From: Psychromicrobium silvestre
GTDB taxonomy: Bacteria; Actinomycetota; Actinomycetes; Actinomycetales; Micrococcaceae
Direction of reading: 5' to 3'
DNA length: 64,000 nucleotides
Assembly: GCF_013408295.1 (NCBI RefSeq)
Contig: NZ_JACBYQ010000001.1
Span: forward strand, 620,001 to 684,000
Shown here: positions 32,220 through 41,437 of the stretch, piece after piece
Layout: every line of letters begins with the position of its first letter
Numbering within the stretch: position 1 is the first letter of the stretch
The notes under the pieces: model-generated
The model's input: the letters and a program-made list of their open reading frames with translations, nothing else
The model's database searches: none
What the model was told of the DNA's origin: nothing
Translations under genes and position numbers: made by a program

Positions 32220-32600
32220 ATGGACACTATGACGACCACAACTGAGACTTCCACTGAGACCGCCGAGCTGCCCACTCATGCGGTGGCGTTGAGCGAGGTT
32301 GCCGCTGGCAAGGTACGGAGCCTGCTCGAGCAAGAGGGCCGCACCGACCTTCGGCTGCGGGTCGCCGTTCAGCCCGGTGGCTGTTCCGGCCTGATCTACC
32401 AGCTTTATTTCGACGAGCGGATGCTCGATGGGGACGCGGTCCGCGACTTCGACGGTGTCGAGGTAGTTGTGGACAAGATGAGCGTGCCTTATCTGGAAGG
32501 TGCCAGCATCGACTTCGAGGACACCATTTCGAAGCAGGGCTTCACCATTGACAATCCGAATGCGGGGGGTTCCTGTGCTTGCGGGGACTCGTTCCACTAA
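32220..32600 (+). CDS. erpA: Iron-sulfur cluster insertion protein ErpA
   Basis: An A-type [Fe-S] carrier of 126 residues. The three ligand cysteines are in PGGCSGLIY and the C-terminal GSCACGDSFH. A Thr/Glu-rich extension of about 20 residues precedes the HesB core. GGAGG lies 4 nt before ATG 32220. It stands just upstream of the cytochrome oxidase genes, as in many actinobacteria, and is followed by its own terminator. Confidence 0.94.
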   Translation: MDTMTTTTETSTETAELPTHAVALSEVAAGKVRSLLEQEGRTDLRLRVAVQPGGCSGLIYQLYFDERMLDGDAVRDFDGVEVVVDKMSVPYLEGASIDFEDTISKQGFTIDNPNAGGSCACGDSFH

Positions 32601-32618
32601 AGCGGCAAAAAACCTTCT

Positions 32619-32647
32619 CGAAAGGCCCGGTTCAGCCGGGCCTTTCG
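32619..32647 (+). terminator. Terminator after erpA
   Basis: A 12-bp perfect stem, CGAAAGGCCCGG with CCGGGCCTTTCG, with loop TTCAG; the U-tract is weak, as is common in high-GC actinobacteria. Confidence 0.7.
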
Positions 32648-32840
32648 GCTGTCTAAGAGGGTTCATCAAGCGTTCAGCCGCCGCGCCAGACACAGTGTGC
32701 GCAAAAAGTTCCCGAGCGCGGTAAGCTCTAAGGGAATGCTCTCTACACGCAGTAGTAGAACACAAGTTTGACACGTAAATGTGCAGAAAAAGCGACCGCG
32801 GGGTCAGTTCTGCGATCAGCTACAAAAGGAAGGGCCGTCT

Positions 32841-33713
32841 GTGAGTTCGCAGCATCGAACCGGCAGCCGACGCGCTAAAGTCCTCGCTGTTTCAGCAGTG
32901 GGAGTTGCCAGCGCACTGGTTTTGTCGGCATGTACCCCGGAGGCGAAAAACGGCTGGTTGCCGACCACCGCCGGGGTCACGAACCATACCGGTAGCATCA
33001 TCACTCTGTGGGTGAACTCTTGGATCGCCGCCCTCGCTGTTGGCGTGATCACTTGGGGCCTGATTATTTGGTGCATCATCGCCTATCGCCGTCGTAAGGG
33101 CACCACGGGTTACCCGAAGCAGATTTCCTATAATCTGCCGTTGGAAATTTTCTACTTAACCATTCCGCTGTTCATGGTTCTGGTGTTCTTCTACTTCACC
33201 GATCAGGATCAGCAGAAGCTCGACGCTCGGGTGGATAGCCCAGGGGTCAGCATCGACGTCCGCGGTAAGCAGTGGGCCTGGGACTTCAACTACCTGGCCG
33301 GAAATGACGTCAAAGAAGCCGTCTACGAAGGCGGGGTGCAGGCACACCTGAACGGTAGTGATATCGACAAGGACAAGCTGCCTACCCTCTATTTACCGAT
33401 CAATCAGACCGTCGAGTTGCAGTTGAACTCACGCGACGTGATCCACTCTTTCTGGGTCCCGGCCTTCTTGCAGAAGCGTGACATGATCCCGGGCAAGACC
33501 AATTACATCGATTTCACGCCCACCCAATTGGGCACCTTTGACGGCAAGTGCGCCGAACTCTGCGGTGAGTACCACTCTGAGATGCTTTTCCGCGTCAAGG
33601 TGGTTACCGAAGAAGAGTTCCAGCAGCATCTGCAGGATCTGAAAACCGCGGGTTACACGGGAGCACTCGGCAACGAGTACGACCGTAATCCCGACCTGAA
33701 CGAGAAGAAATAG
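32841..33713 (+). CDS. ctaC: Cytochrome c oxidase subunit II
   Basis: CtaC carries the CuA centre that accepts electrons from the diheme cytochrome c in the actinobacterial bc1-aa3 supercomplex. The 290-residue protein starts with a lipoprotein signal ending in LVLSAC. Two membrane helices follow (about 50-72 and 95-118). The CuA motif CX3CX3HX2M is present as CAELCGEYHSEM (about 236-247). GTG 32841 has AAGGAAGGG upstream; the longer ATG frame from 32781 is rejected. It is followed by ctaD and ctaF. Confidence 0.95.
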   Translation: MSSQHRTGSRRAKVLAVSAVGVASALVLSACTPEAKNGWLPTTAGVTNHTGSIITLWVNSWIAALAVGVITWGLIIWCIIAYRRRKGTTGYPKQISYNLPLEIFYLTIPLFMVLVFFYFTDQDQQKLDARVDSPGVSIDVRGKQWAWDFNYLAGNDVKEAVYEGGVQAHLNGSDIDKDKLPTLYLPINQTVELQLNSRDVIHSFWVPAFLQKRDMIPGKTNYIDFTPTQLGTFDGKCAELCGEYHSEMLFRVKVVTEEEFQQHLQDLKTAGYTGALGNEYDRNPDLNEKK

Positions 33714-33725
33714 GGGTCCGGACAG

Positions 33726-35447
33726 GTGACTACGACCTACGATCACCCAGTGATCGAGCAATCGAGCAGTGAAGAACGCGTTGTGCCGGTTTCCAAGGGG
33801 CGCGTTGTCGTCAATTGGATCACTTCGACCGACCACAAGACGATCGGTTACATGTATCTGATCGCTTCCTTCATCTTCTTCTGCTTTGGCGGCGTGATGG
33901 CGCTGCTGATTCGCGCCGAGCTCTTTGAGCCCGGGATGCAGATCCTGCAGACCAAGGAGCAGTACAACCAGCTCTTCACGATGCACGGCACCGTGATGCT
34001 GTTGATGTTTGCCACCCCGCTGTTCGCAGGCTTCACCAATGTGATCATGCCCTTGCAGATCGGCGCTCCCGATGTGGCCTTCCCGCGGTTGAACGCGCTG
34101 GCCTTCTGGTTCTTCCTGTTCGGTAGCAGCATCGCGGTCTCTGGCTTTGTCACTCCTCAGGGCGCGGCATCCTTCGGTTGGTTCGCCTACGCACCATTAT
34201 CGAATACCACCTTCACCCCGGGTATCGGTGGTGATCTCTGGGTCTTTGGCTTAGCGCTCTCCGGTTTCGGTACCATTCTGGGCGCGGTCAACTTCATCAC
34301 CACAATCATCTGTATGCGTGCCCCGGGCATGACCATGTGGCGGATGCCGATCTTCACCTGGAACGCTCTGGTTACCTCGATCCTGGTCCTGATGGCCTTC
34401 CCCCCGCTGGCAGCTGCATTGTTCGCCCTGGGTGCCGACAGACGATTCGGAGCACATATCTTCGATCCGGAGAACGGCGGTGCCATCCTCTGGCAGCACT
34501 TGTTCTGGTTCTTCGGTCACCCCGAGGTTTACATCATCGCCCTACCGTTCTTTGGCATCGTCTCCGAAATTTTCCCGGTCTTTAGCCGGAAACCGATCTT
34601 CGGCTATAAGGGCCTGGTCTATGCCACCATTGGCATCGCCGCTCTCTCGGTGACTGTTTGGGCGCACCATATGTACGTCACCGGCTCGGTACTCTTGCCC
34701 TTCTTCTCCTTTATGACGATGCTGATCGCGGTGCCTACCGGCGTGAAGTTCTTCAACTGGATTGGCACCATGTGGCGTGGCTCGCTTACCTTCGAGACAC
34801 CCATGCTTTGGAGCCTAGGCTTCCTGGTCACCTTCCTCTTCGGTGGTCTGACCGGCATCATCCTTTCCTCACCGCCCTTGGACTTCCACGTCTCGGATAC
34901 TTATTTCGTGGTGGCTCACTTCCACTACGTGGTCTTCGGCACCGTGGTGTTCGCAATGTTCGCCGGGTTCTACTTCTGGTGGCCTAAGTGGACCGGGAAG
35001 ATGCTCAACGAGCGGCTCGGCAAGATCCACTTCTGGATGCTCTTCCTGGGCTTCCACGGCACCTTCCTGATCCAGCACTGGCTCGGTGTGCTCGGTATGC
35101 CCCGACGTTATGCTGACTACCTGCCCGAGGACGGCTTCACCTGGATGAACCAGTTCTCCACGATTTCCTCCTTCGTGCTGGGCGCCTCGCTGATCCCGTT
35201 CTTCTGGAACGTCTACATCACCTGGCGCTCCAAGAAGAAGGTAGAGGTCGATGACCCTTGGGGCTTCGGCGCCTCCTTGGAATGGGCAACTTCCTGCCCG
35301 CCACCACGGCATAACTTCACCTCCATCCCGCGGATACGTTCGGAACGTCCCGCCTTGGATCTGCACCATCCGGAGCTTTCCCAGGCCTACACTCCGAGCA
35401 ATCCGGCAGCGGCCGTCTTCGGCCCGGCAGACCAGAAGGACGCATAG
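33726..35447 (+). CDS. ctaD: Cytochrome c oxidase subunit I
   Basis: CtaD binds heme a and the heme a3-CuB oxygen-reduction site. The 573-residue protein has about twelve membrane helices. [16 protein letters not shown] carries the CuB His and the cross-linked Tyr, WAHHMYVTG holds the next two CuB ligands, and HFHYVVFG supplies the heme a and a3 ligands. GTG 33726 begins 12 nt after ctaC. ctaF starts directly after its stop codon. Confidence 0.97.
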   Translation: MTTTYDHPVIEQSSSEERVVPVSKGRVVVNWITSTDHKTIGYMYLIASFIFFCFGGVMALLIRAELFEPGMQILQTKEQYNQLFTMHGTVMLLMFATPLFAGFTNVIMPLQIGAPDVAFPRLNALAFWFFLFGSSIAVSGFVTPQGAASFGWFAYAPLSNTTFTPGIGGDLWVFGLALSGFGTILGAVNFITTIICMRAPGMTMWRMPIFTWNALVTSILVLMAFPPLAAALFALGADRRFGAHIFDPENGGAILWQHLFWFFGHPEVYIIALPFFGIVSEIFPVFSRKPIFGYKGLVYATIGIAALSVTVWAHHMYVTGSVLLPFFSFMTMLIAVPTGVKFFNWIGTMWRGSLTFETPMLWSLGFLVTFLFGGLTGIILSSPPLDFHVSDTYFVVAHFHYVVFGTVVFAMFAGFYFWWPKWTGKMLNERLGKIHFWMLFLGFHGTFLIQHWLGVLGMPRRYADYLPEDGFTWMNQFSTISSFVLGASLIPFFWNVYITWRSKKKVEVDDPWGFGASLEWATSCPPPRHNFTSIPRIRSERPALDLHHPELSQAYTPSNPAAAVFGPADQKDA

Positions 35448-35849
35448 ATGAAACTCGAATCTCGACTCTTCGGAATTGGTTCTTTCTTCTTTGTTCCGGT
35501 TGCTGTGGTTTATGGATTCCTGACCGACTGGAAAGAGTGGGTCGGCATCCTCGGCATCCTGCTGGTGGGCGGCCTGGCCGGCATGATCGGCTTCTACCTG
35601 GGGTTCACCGGACGCCGGGTTGGCATGCGCCCCGAGGACCGCACCGACGGAGAAATCCATGAGGGTGCTGGTGAGCAAGGGCATTTCAGCCCCTGGAGCT
35701 GGTGGCCGCTCATCCTTGGTGCCTCCTGCGCCACCGCATTCCTCGGCTTGGCCGTGGGCTGGTGGATCGTCTTTATCGCTGCAGGCATGGCCGTGGTTGG
35801 CCTGGTCGGCTGGGTGTTTGAGTACAGCCGTGGAGATCACGCGCACTAA
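35448..35849 (+). CDS. ctaF: Cytochrome c oxidase subunit IV (actinobacterial)
   Basis: A 133-residue subunit specific to the actinobacterial aa3 oxidase, with four hydrophobic helices (about 8-25, 30-52, 82-98, 102-122) and a conserved short loop around GRRVGMRPEDRTDGEIHEGAGE. ATG immediately follows the ctaD stop codon. A strong terminator at 35857-35903 closes ctaC-ctaD-ctaF. Confidence 0.93.
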   Translation: MKLESRLFGIGSFFFVPVAVVYGFLTDWKEWVGILGILLVGGLAGMIGFYLGFTGRRVGMRPEDRTDGEIHEGAGEQGHFSPWSWWPLILGASCATAFLGLAVGWWIVFIAAGMAVVGLVGWVFEYSRGDHAH

Positions 35850-35856
35850 TTTCAGT

Positions 35857-35903
35857 ACGACGGCGGGTTGCGACTTCGGTGCGCAGCCCGCCGTCGTCGT
35901 TTA
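35857..35903 (+). terminator. Terminator after ctaCDF
   Basis: ACGACGGCGGGTTGCG (35857-35872) pairs with CGCAGCCCGCCGTCGT (35882-35897), a 16-bp stem with one G-U pair, followed by CGTTT. Confidence 0.8.
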
Positions 35904-35970
35904 AGCGGCCGGTAGGGAATGGACGCATAAGATTGGCTTTGGTAGCGGAGGTCGGCAGAGAGGAAGAGGT

Positions 35971-36759
35971 ATGTCCGAATCGATCGATAAGCTGAGCGGG
36001 AAGATCGACCGATCCGCCAGGACTCCCATCTATCTTCAGCTCGCCGCGATTCTGCGAGATTATGTCGCCGCCCGGCCGCAGCAAAGCAGCCCGATTCCCT
36101 CCGAGCGGGAAATTGCCGGGCACTTCGGTTTGGCCAGGATGACGGTCAGACAGGCTATTGACACCCTGGTCTCGGCCGAGGTTCTAGACCGCGTGGTCGG
36201 CCTAGGTACGTTTGTGCACCGGCCCAAGGTCGATCTTCAGGTTAAACTCACTTCGTACTCCGAGGAAATGCAGCGACGCGGGATGGTTCCCGATGCCAAG
36301 GTGCTCGATTTTGAGCTGGTTCCGGCAGGAGCAAGCATTGCCCGAGAGCTGCAATTGCATGAAGGTCAGCTGGTTGTCCGGTTCAGACGCCTGCTACTGG
36401 CCGATGGCGAGCCTATGAGCGTTGATGAGAACTTTATCCCGGGTTACCGGGTTCCCGGGATCACCGATGACCCGCCGCCCACCTCCCTGTACAACGTACT
36501 GGGGGAGCGGTACGGCCTGGTGATGGAATGGGGCGAGGATATGATCGAAGCCGCTGCGGCGGCTCCTGCTGTTGCTCGTCAGCTCAAGGTTGAAAACGGC
36601 GCTCCGCTACTCAAGATCCAGCGCCACGCTTTTGTCTCCGGCATTGTGGTGGACTATTCGGTCTCTTATTACCGAGCCGACCGTTACAAGCTCTGGGTGC
36701 CCCTGCAGCGCCCCGGAGCCAGAACCTCAAGACCCTACGCCGCCAACCGCCGTCGCTAA
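35971..36759 (+). CDS. GntR-family regulator, HutC/UTRA type
   Basis: A transcription factor of 262 residues with an N-terminal GntR winged helix (YLQLAAILRDYV, IPSEREIAGHFGLARMTVRQAIDTL; about 20-85) and a C-terminal UTRA ligand domain (about 100-240). HutC-type regulators sense small metabolites such as amino sugars or histidine intermediates; the ligand cannot be read here. GGAAGAGG precedes the ATG. No target operon is adjacent; it stands alone between the cta and qcr clusters. Confidence 0.9.
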   Translation: MSESIDKLSGKIDRSARTPIYLQLAAILRDYVAARPQQSSPIPSEREIAGHFGLARMTVRQAIDTLVSAEVLDRVVGLGTFVHRPKVDLQVKLTSYSEEMQRRGMVPDAKVLDFELVPAGASIARELQLHEGQLVVRFRRLLLADGEPMSVDENFIPGYRVPGITDDPPPTSLYNVLGERYGLVMEWGEDMIEAAAAAPAVARQLKVENGAPLLKIQRHAFVSGIVVDYSVSYYRADRYKLWVPLQRPGARTSRPYAANRRR

Positions 36760-36901
36760 CCCACTTTTCCCAGCCACATTTCCTTCCCAGCTATCCCATC
36801 CGGTGTTACGGAAGTTACCGATGTGGCGAAAAAACTGCCACTCCAGTAACTCTGGCAACATCCAGTGGGACAACTGGGTTCAAGATTGTGGGGGAGGGCG
36901 C

Positions 36902-36939
36902 AAAAGAGGGGGCCGGTTTTGAACCGGCCCCCTCTTTTT
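36902..36939. terminator. Strong bidirectional terminator
   Basis: A perfect 17-bp stem, AAAAGAGGGGGCCGGTT (36902-36918) with AACCGGCCCCCTCTTTT (36922-36938), loop TTG. T-runs at both ends allow termination for the GntR gene (plus) and qcrB (minus). Confidence 0.9.
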
Positions 36940-36947
36940 GTTTGAAA

Positions 36948-38657
36948 CTAGTGTGTCAGCGACTTATCGCCGGCTGCTTCCAAAGCCTCATGATCAGCAT
37001 GATCCTCGTGAGCTGCGTGCTCCAGTGCGGCGCGGTGCTCACTCGGAGTCACCGGAGCCACTCGATCCTCGAAGAAGAAGCGGGAGAACTTAGCGCGCCG
37101 CTTTTCCTTGCGCACCACGATGCCCTTCTTATTAGGCTCACCGGGCAGTACCTGCTTGGAATCGAAGCTCACCAGCCGGTACATCTTGTACTGGTCCAGC
37201 TGAGCGTGCTTCTCCTTGTACTCACCATGCGGCAACCGGATGATCCGGCCGGTCTCGCGACCGTGCAAGACGATCTCACGATCCTTACGCTGCAGCGCCA
37301 GGGCAATCCGCTTGGTTACCTGGAAGGCAATGATCGGGCCGATGAAGAACAGGGTACGTAACCAGTAGGTCACGTCGTTGAGCGAGACGTGGAAATGCGT
37401 GGCGATCAAGTCAGAACTAGCAGCCGCCCACATTACGCAGTAGAAGGTAAAGCCAGCCATACCGATCGCGGTCCGAGTCGGAGCATTCCGCGGACGATCC
37501 AGAACGTGATGTTCCCGGTCATCCTTGGTGATCCAACGCTCGATCCAGGGGTAGGTAAAGAGCACGGTGAACACGATTCCCGCCGGAACCAGAGCCGGCA
37601 GCAACACATTCAAGGTTAAGGTGTTGGTACCCCAGGGGAATGGAATATGCCATTCAAAGGGGAAGTCCCAGAGCCAACCGGGCATCAGACGCAGCGCACC
37701 ATCCACCCAACCGATGTACCAGTCAGGCTGGGTACCGGCGGAAACCGGAGACGGGTCGTAAGGACCGTAGTTCCAGATCGGGTTGATCGTGAAGAACGCC
37801 GCCATCAGAGCAACAATGCCGAAGACGATGAAGAAGAAGCCACCGGCCTTGGCTGCATATACCGGTCCCAAGGGATAGCCGACGACGTTGCCGTCGTTAC
37901 GTCCGGGGCCCGGGTACTGGGTGTGCTTATGTACCACGACCATAAAGAGGTGGATCACGATCATCAGCAAGATGATCGCCGGGATCAGCAGGATGTGCAG
38001 CACATAAAGCCTGCCGATAATCGCTGAGCCCGGGAACTCGCCGCCGAAGAGGAAGAACGAAATGTAGGAGCCAACGATGGGAATCGACTTGATCACGCCA
38101 TCAATGATTCGCAAACCGTTTCCGGACAGCAGATCATCAGGCAACGAATAGCCGGTGAACCCGGCCGCCATCGAGAGGATCACCAGGGTTCCGCCGACGA
38201 TCCAGTTCAACTCGCGAGGCTTGCGGAAAGCTCCCGTGAAGAACACGCGCAACATATGCACGGCTACCGAAGCAACGAAAAGCAACGCCGCCCAGTGGTG
38301 TACCTGGCGAATGAACAAGCCACCTCGAATATCGAAGGAGATGTTCAGCGAGGAGTTGTACGCCACCGACATGTCCAGACCCTTCATCGGGACATACGAG
38401 CCCTGATAATGAGTCTCCGCCATCGAGGCGTCAAAGAAGAAGGTCAGGAAGGTGCCCGAAAGCAAAAGGATGATGAAGGAGTAAAGCGCCACTTCACCGA
38501 ACATGAAGGTCCAGTGATCAGGGAAGACCTTGCGGCCAAATTCCTTGAGGATTCCGGAGCCACCGACGCGCTGATCGACGAAATCGGTGATCCGACCGGC
38601 TTTAGTGGACGGTGTGAAGGTCGGCTCATTCACCTTGCTGCTTGTTGCAGTGCTCAT
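36948..38657 (-). CDS. qcrB: Cytochrome bc1 complex cytochrome b subunit
   Basis: QcrB holds the two b hemes and the menaquinol sites of the bc1 complex. The 569-residue protein has the heme-ligand histidine pairs in RQVHHWAALLFVASVAVHMLR and LYVLHILLIPAIILLMIVIH. PDWYIGW matches the family's Qo-site PEWY-like motif. A long C-terminal extension rich in charged residues is typical of actinobacteria. It is the last gene of ctaE-qcrC-qcrA-qcrB, 2 nt after qcrA. Confidence 0.96.
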   Translation of the reverse strand: MSTATSSKVNEPTFTPSTKAGRITDFVDQRVGGSGILKEFGRKVFPDHWTFMFGEVALYSFIILLLSGTFLTFFFDASMAETHYQGSYVPMKGLDMSVAYNSSLNISFDIRGGLFIRQVHHWAALLFVASVAVHMLRVFFTGAFRKPRELNWIVGGTLVILSMAAGFTGYSLPDDLLSGNGLRIIDGVIKSIPIVGSYISFFLFGGEFPGSAIIGRLYVLHILLIPAIILLMIVIHLFMVVVHKHTQYPGPGRNDGNVVGYPLGPVYAAKAGGFFFIVFGIVALMAAFFTINPIWNYGPYDPSPVSAGTQPDWYIGWVDGALRLMPGWLWDFPFEWHIPFPWGTNTLTLNVLLPALVPAGIVFTVLFTYPWIERWITKDDREHHVLDRPRNAPTRTAIGMAGFTFYCVMWAAASSDLIATHFHVSLNDVTYWLRTLFFIGPIIAFQVTKRIALALQRKDREIVLHGRETGRIIRLPHGEYKEKHAQLDQYKMYRLVSFDSKQVLPGEPNKKGIVVRKEKRRAKFSRFFFEDRVAPVTPSEHRAALEHAAHEDHADHEALEAAGDKSLTH

Positions 38658-38659
38658 TC

Positions 38660-39691
38660 TTAGCCACGCTCCCAGTAGCTCGGTCCGACAGGTTCGTGGA
38701 AGTCGCTCTGCGCCACCAGGTAACCTTCAGAATCAATCGTGATCGGCAATTGCGGCAACGGCCGGTTGGCCGGGCCGAAGATGACCTTGCACTCCTGGGT
38801 CAGATCAAATGTCGACTGATGGCAAGGGCAGAGCAAGTGATGCGTCTGCTGCTCGTAGAGTGCTACCGGGCAACCCACGTGGGTGCAGATCTTGGAATAG
38901 GCGACAATGCCATTGTAGCCCCAGTTCTCGCGTCCCGCCGAGGGATGCAGCTCATCCGGATTCAAGCGCATCAGCAAGACGACGGCCTTAGCCTTCTCGT
39001 TCAGCTTGCCTTCTTCGAGCTCGTTCAAACCATCCGGAATGACGTGGAACGCCGAGCCGATGGTTACATCCGAAGCCTTGATGGGAGTTCCGGTCGGGTC
39101 CTTGACCAGCCGAGTTCCCTCTTTCCACATGGTGTGCCGAAGGTCGTTGACATCCGGGGTCAAGTCCAGATCCCGGAACATCACAATGGCAGGCAGGGGA
39201 GCGAGAGCAATAGCACCGATTAGCGTATTGCGAATCAGCGGACGTCGCTTGATCCCGCTCTCTTCGGCGATGGTGTCGACGATCTCCATCGCGTCACGCC
39301 GGTCGGCTTCGGTCCGCAACTCGTGGCGTTCCTCGGTGACCTCGTGATCGGGCATCAGGGACTTAGCCCAGTGCACGATGCCGGTACCGATGCCGAGCAT
39401 GGCGAACGCCGTGCCCAGGCCAAGAAGCATATTCTGCAGTCGCAGCGCACCGATGGACTGATCCAGGTGAACGCCAAAGTAGGCGAAGAAGAAAAGCAGC
39501 GTGCCCAGCACCGAAATGAGGAAGAGCACCACCACTTGACGCTCGGCTCGCTTAGCAGCGCGAGGATTGGTATCTGCTAGCCGGGGGCGGTGAGGCGGAA
39601 GTCCAGGATCTTCGAACTTCTCCACTACCGTCTGACCAGCCTTAGCTTCGACCTCCGAACCTGTCGGTTTGTCGTCACTACGGTCGCCCAT
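38660..39691 (-). CDS. qcrA: Rieske iron-sulfur subunit of bc1 complex
   Basis: QcrA carries the [2Fe-2S] Rieske centre. The 343-residue protein has a long N-terminal region with three membrane helices (about 55-75, 87-107, 160-180), as in other actinobacteria. The cluster motifs CTHVGCPV and CPCHQSTFD (two Cys and two His ligands plus the disulfide cysteines) lie near 265-295. A CAGGGA site lies a few nt before the ATG. Confidence 0.96.
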   Translation of the reverse strand: MGDRSDDKPTGSEVEAKAGQTVVEKFEDPGLPPHRPRLADTNPRAAKRAERQVVVLFLISVLGTLLFFFAYFGVHLDQSIGALRLQNMLLGLGTAFAMLGIGTGIVHWAKSLMPDHEVTEERHELRTEADRRDAMEIVDTIAEESGIKRRPLIRNTLIGAIALAPLPAIVMFRDLDLTPDVNDLRHTMWKEGTRLVKDPTGTPIKASDVTIGSAFHVIPDGLNELEEGKLNEKAKAVVLLMRLNPDELHPSAGRENWGYNGIVAYSKICTHVGCPVALYEQQTHHLLCPCHQSTFDLTQECKVIFGPANRPLPQLPITIDSEGYLVAQSDFHEPVGPSYWERG

Positions 39692-39774
39692 TGTCCCTGA
39701 CCCTTCTGTACGTCCCGTTGTCTGGGAAATCTTGTTAATTCAGTCTCAATACGCCCGATGAATCGGGCAAAAAT

Positions 39775-40563
39775 CTAGGAAGTTCGTGAAGTTAGCCAGA
39801 TGGTGAAGGCGATAACCAGACCCAAGCCGGCGATCCACACGAACAATCCTTCGGACACCGGGCCAAGCGCACCCAGGTCGTTACCGCCGGGCGAACCATT
39901 GGCTTCGATGGTCTCCAAGAAAGTGATGATATTGCGCTTCTGCTCAGGAGTGATGTTGGCATCGTTGAATACCGGCATGTTCTGCGGGCCGGTGATCATG
40001 GCCTCGTAGATGTGCTGCGCGGAAACTCCAGCGAGCGAAGGTGCAAACTTGCCCTGGGTCAAGGCGCCACCGGCAGCGGCAGCGTTATGGCACATGGCGC
40101 AGTTGACCCGGAAGAGCTCGCCGCCCTCAGCGGCATCGCCCTTACCGTCCAGGAGCTCGGAGGCAGGAACCGAGGGTCCTGCACCAAGGCTGGCAACATA
40201 GGCAGCGAGCTGCTTGGTCTGCTCATCATTGAACTGTGCGGGCTTCTGCTCAGCCTGCGGGCCCTGAGCTTGCAGCGGCATCCTTCCGGTGCCTACCTGA
40301 AAGTCAACAGCTGCCGCACCAACGCCGACCAGCGATGGTCCGCTAGCGGATCCGCTAGCTCCCATGCCGTGACAGGTGGCGCAGTTAGCGATAAACAGCT
40401 TCTGGCCCTCTGTGACGTCATCCGCGCTATAGGTGGTGGTGTCCGCCTTGGCTTGGTTGACCGTCGTCGCAAGGGTGTAAAGACCGCCGGTGAGCAGCAA
40501 CCCCATGAGCAGCAATGCCAGGACGGCGAGGGGGTGCCGTCGTTTCTGTGAAAGTGCCTTCAC
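39775..40563 (-). CDS. qcrC: Diheme cytochrome c subunit of bc1 complex
   Basis: QcrC carries two c-type hemes that pass electrons straight to CtaC, replacing soluble cytochrome c. The 262-residue protein has an N-terminal membrane anchor or signal (about 12-33), heme sites CATCH and CAMCH, and a C-terminal membrane helix (about 240-258). It lies between ctaE (81 nt upstream) and qcrA. Confidence 0.96.
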   Translation of the reverse strand: MKALSQKRRHPLAVLALLLMGLLLTGGLYTLATTVNQAKADTTTYSADDVTEGQKLFIANCATCHGMGASGSASGPSLVGVGAAAVDFQVGTGRMPLQAQGPQAEQKPAQFNDEQTKQLAAYVASLGAGPSVPASELLDGKGDAAEGGELFRVNCAMCHNAAAAGGALTQGKFAPSLAGVSAQHIYEAMITGPQNMPVFNDANITPEQKRNIITFLETIEANGSPGGNDLGALGPVSEGLFVWIAGLGLVIAFTIWLTSRTS

Positions 40564-40644
40564 CGGTTACTTCCTTTACTTCTTGTACTACTTATCTTGA
40601 CGGCCACGGTGAGCCGGGGTTCAAATACTGCTGAAAAGTTCTGC

Positions 40645-41283
40645 TTACTTGAGCACATAGATGACCAGGAACAAGCCGATCCAAACCACATCGACGAAGT
40701 GCCAGTAGTAGGAGGTCACGATGGCACTGGTTGCCTCGAAGTGACCAAACTTCTTAGCCGCAAAGGCGCGGCCGATGATGAAGAGGAAGGCGATCAAGCC
40801 ACCGAGCACGTGCAAGCCGTGGAAACCGGTGGTCATGTAGAAGGCCGAGCCATAGGCATTTGCGGACAGCGTGACATGCTCGCTGACCAGCATGGCGTAT
40901 TCCGTCGACTGACCGGCAACGAAGAGGCCGCCCAGGATGAAGGTCAGGAAGAACCACTCCACCATGCCCCAGCGGGCGAAGCCGAACAGTCCACCGGTAC
41001 GGCGGGCTTGCAACCTCTCCGCGGCGAAAACACCCATCTGGCAGCTGAATGAGCTGGAAACCAGAACAATGGTGTTCACCAAGGCGAAGGGGAAGTTCAG
41101 CTTTGCCGCTTCCTCGGCCCAGAGGGACCCCGAGGTTGAGCGGAGAGTGAAATACATGGCAAAGAGCCCGGCAAAGAACATCAGCTCGCTAGAGAGCCAG
41201 ACGACGGTTCCCACGGAAACCATATTGGGTCGGTTCAGCGTGGGGTGTGCCGGGGCGCTGGGGGTTTGGGTCACAGACGTCAC
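40645..41283 (-). CDS. ctaE: Cytochrome c oxidase subunit III
   Basis: CtaE is the integral-membrane subunit III of aa3 oxidase, 212 residues, with several hydrophobic helices, beginning at [18 protein letters not shown], and [10 protein letters not shown] conserved. GTG 41283 lies 6 nt after a CATAAT -10-like box (41290-41295) with no ribosome-binding site, so a leaderless mRNA is likely; GTG 41274 is another option and the longer frame to 41319 would cover the promoter. It heads the qcr operon. Confidence 0.93.
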   Translation of the reverse strand: MTSVTQTPSAPAHPTLNRPNMVSVGTVVWLSSELMFFAGLFAMYFTLRSTSGSLWAEEAAKLNFPFALVNTIVLVSSSFSCQMGVFAAERLQARRTGGLFGFARWGMVEWFFLTFILGGLFVAGQSTEYAMLVSEHVTLSANAYGSAFYMTTGFHGLHVLGGLIAFLFIIGRAFAAKKFGHFEATSAIVTSYYWHFVDVVWIGLFLVIYVLK

Positions 41284-41300
41284 ATAGACATTATGTCTAT
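41284..41300. promoter_or_regulatory. Palindrome over the ctaE-qcrCAB promoter
   Basis: ATAGACA-TTA-TGTCTAT is a perfect 7-bp inverted repeat with 3-nt centre that covers the putative -10 box of ctaE. It is placed like a repressor operator for the terminal oxidase operon. No known regulator is assigned. Confidence 0.45.
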
Positions 41301-41437
41301 AAAACCGCTCAGTGCCCAATGCAAAATGCCCATCCGAGCATCTTTTTCTACAAACGTGCGAATTCTCGCGGAAGTTCCGTATTCACAGGATCGGGTCACA
41401 TTGGCCCGGCAGGCTCCCGGCTGGATAGCATCATAGG

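Noticed and set aside
31581-32774. Long minus-strand ORF (397 codons) opposite the M20 dipeptidase and erpA
   Set aside because: It lies antisense to two well-conserved genes, has no family resemblance and shows the Ser/Arg-rich composition typical of reverse frames in GC-rich DNA.
34869-35846. Long minus-strand ORF (325 codons) opposite ctaD/ctaF
   Set aside because: Antisense to catalytic-motif-bearing ctaD and ctaF; His/Glu-rich composition is a complement of membrane-helix codons.
36773-36827. GCCACAT...ATGTGGC inverted repeat downstream of the GntR gene
   Set aside because: Arms are only 7 bp and 41 nt apart; the strong terminator at 36902 already explains the end of transcription.
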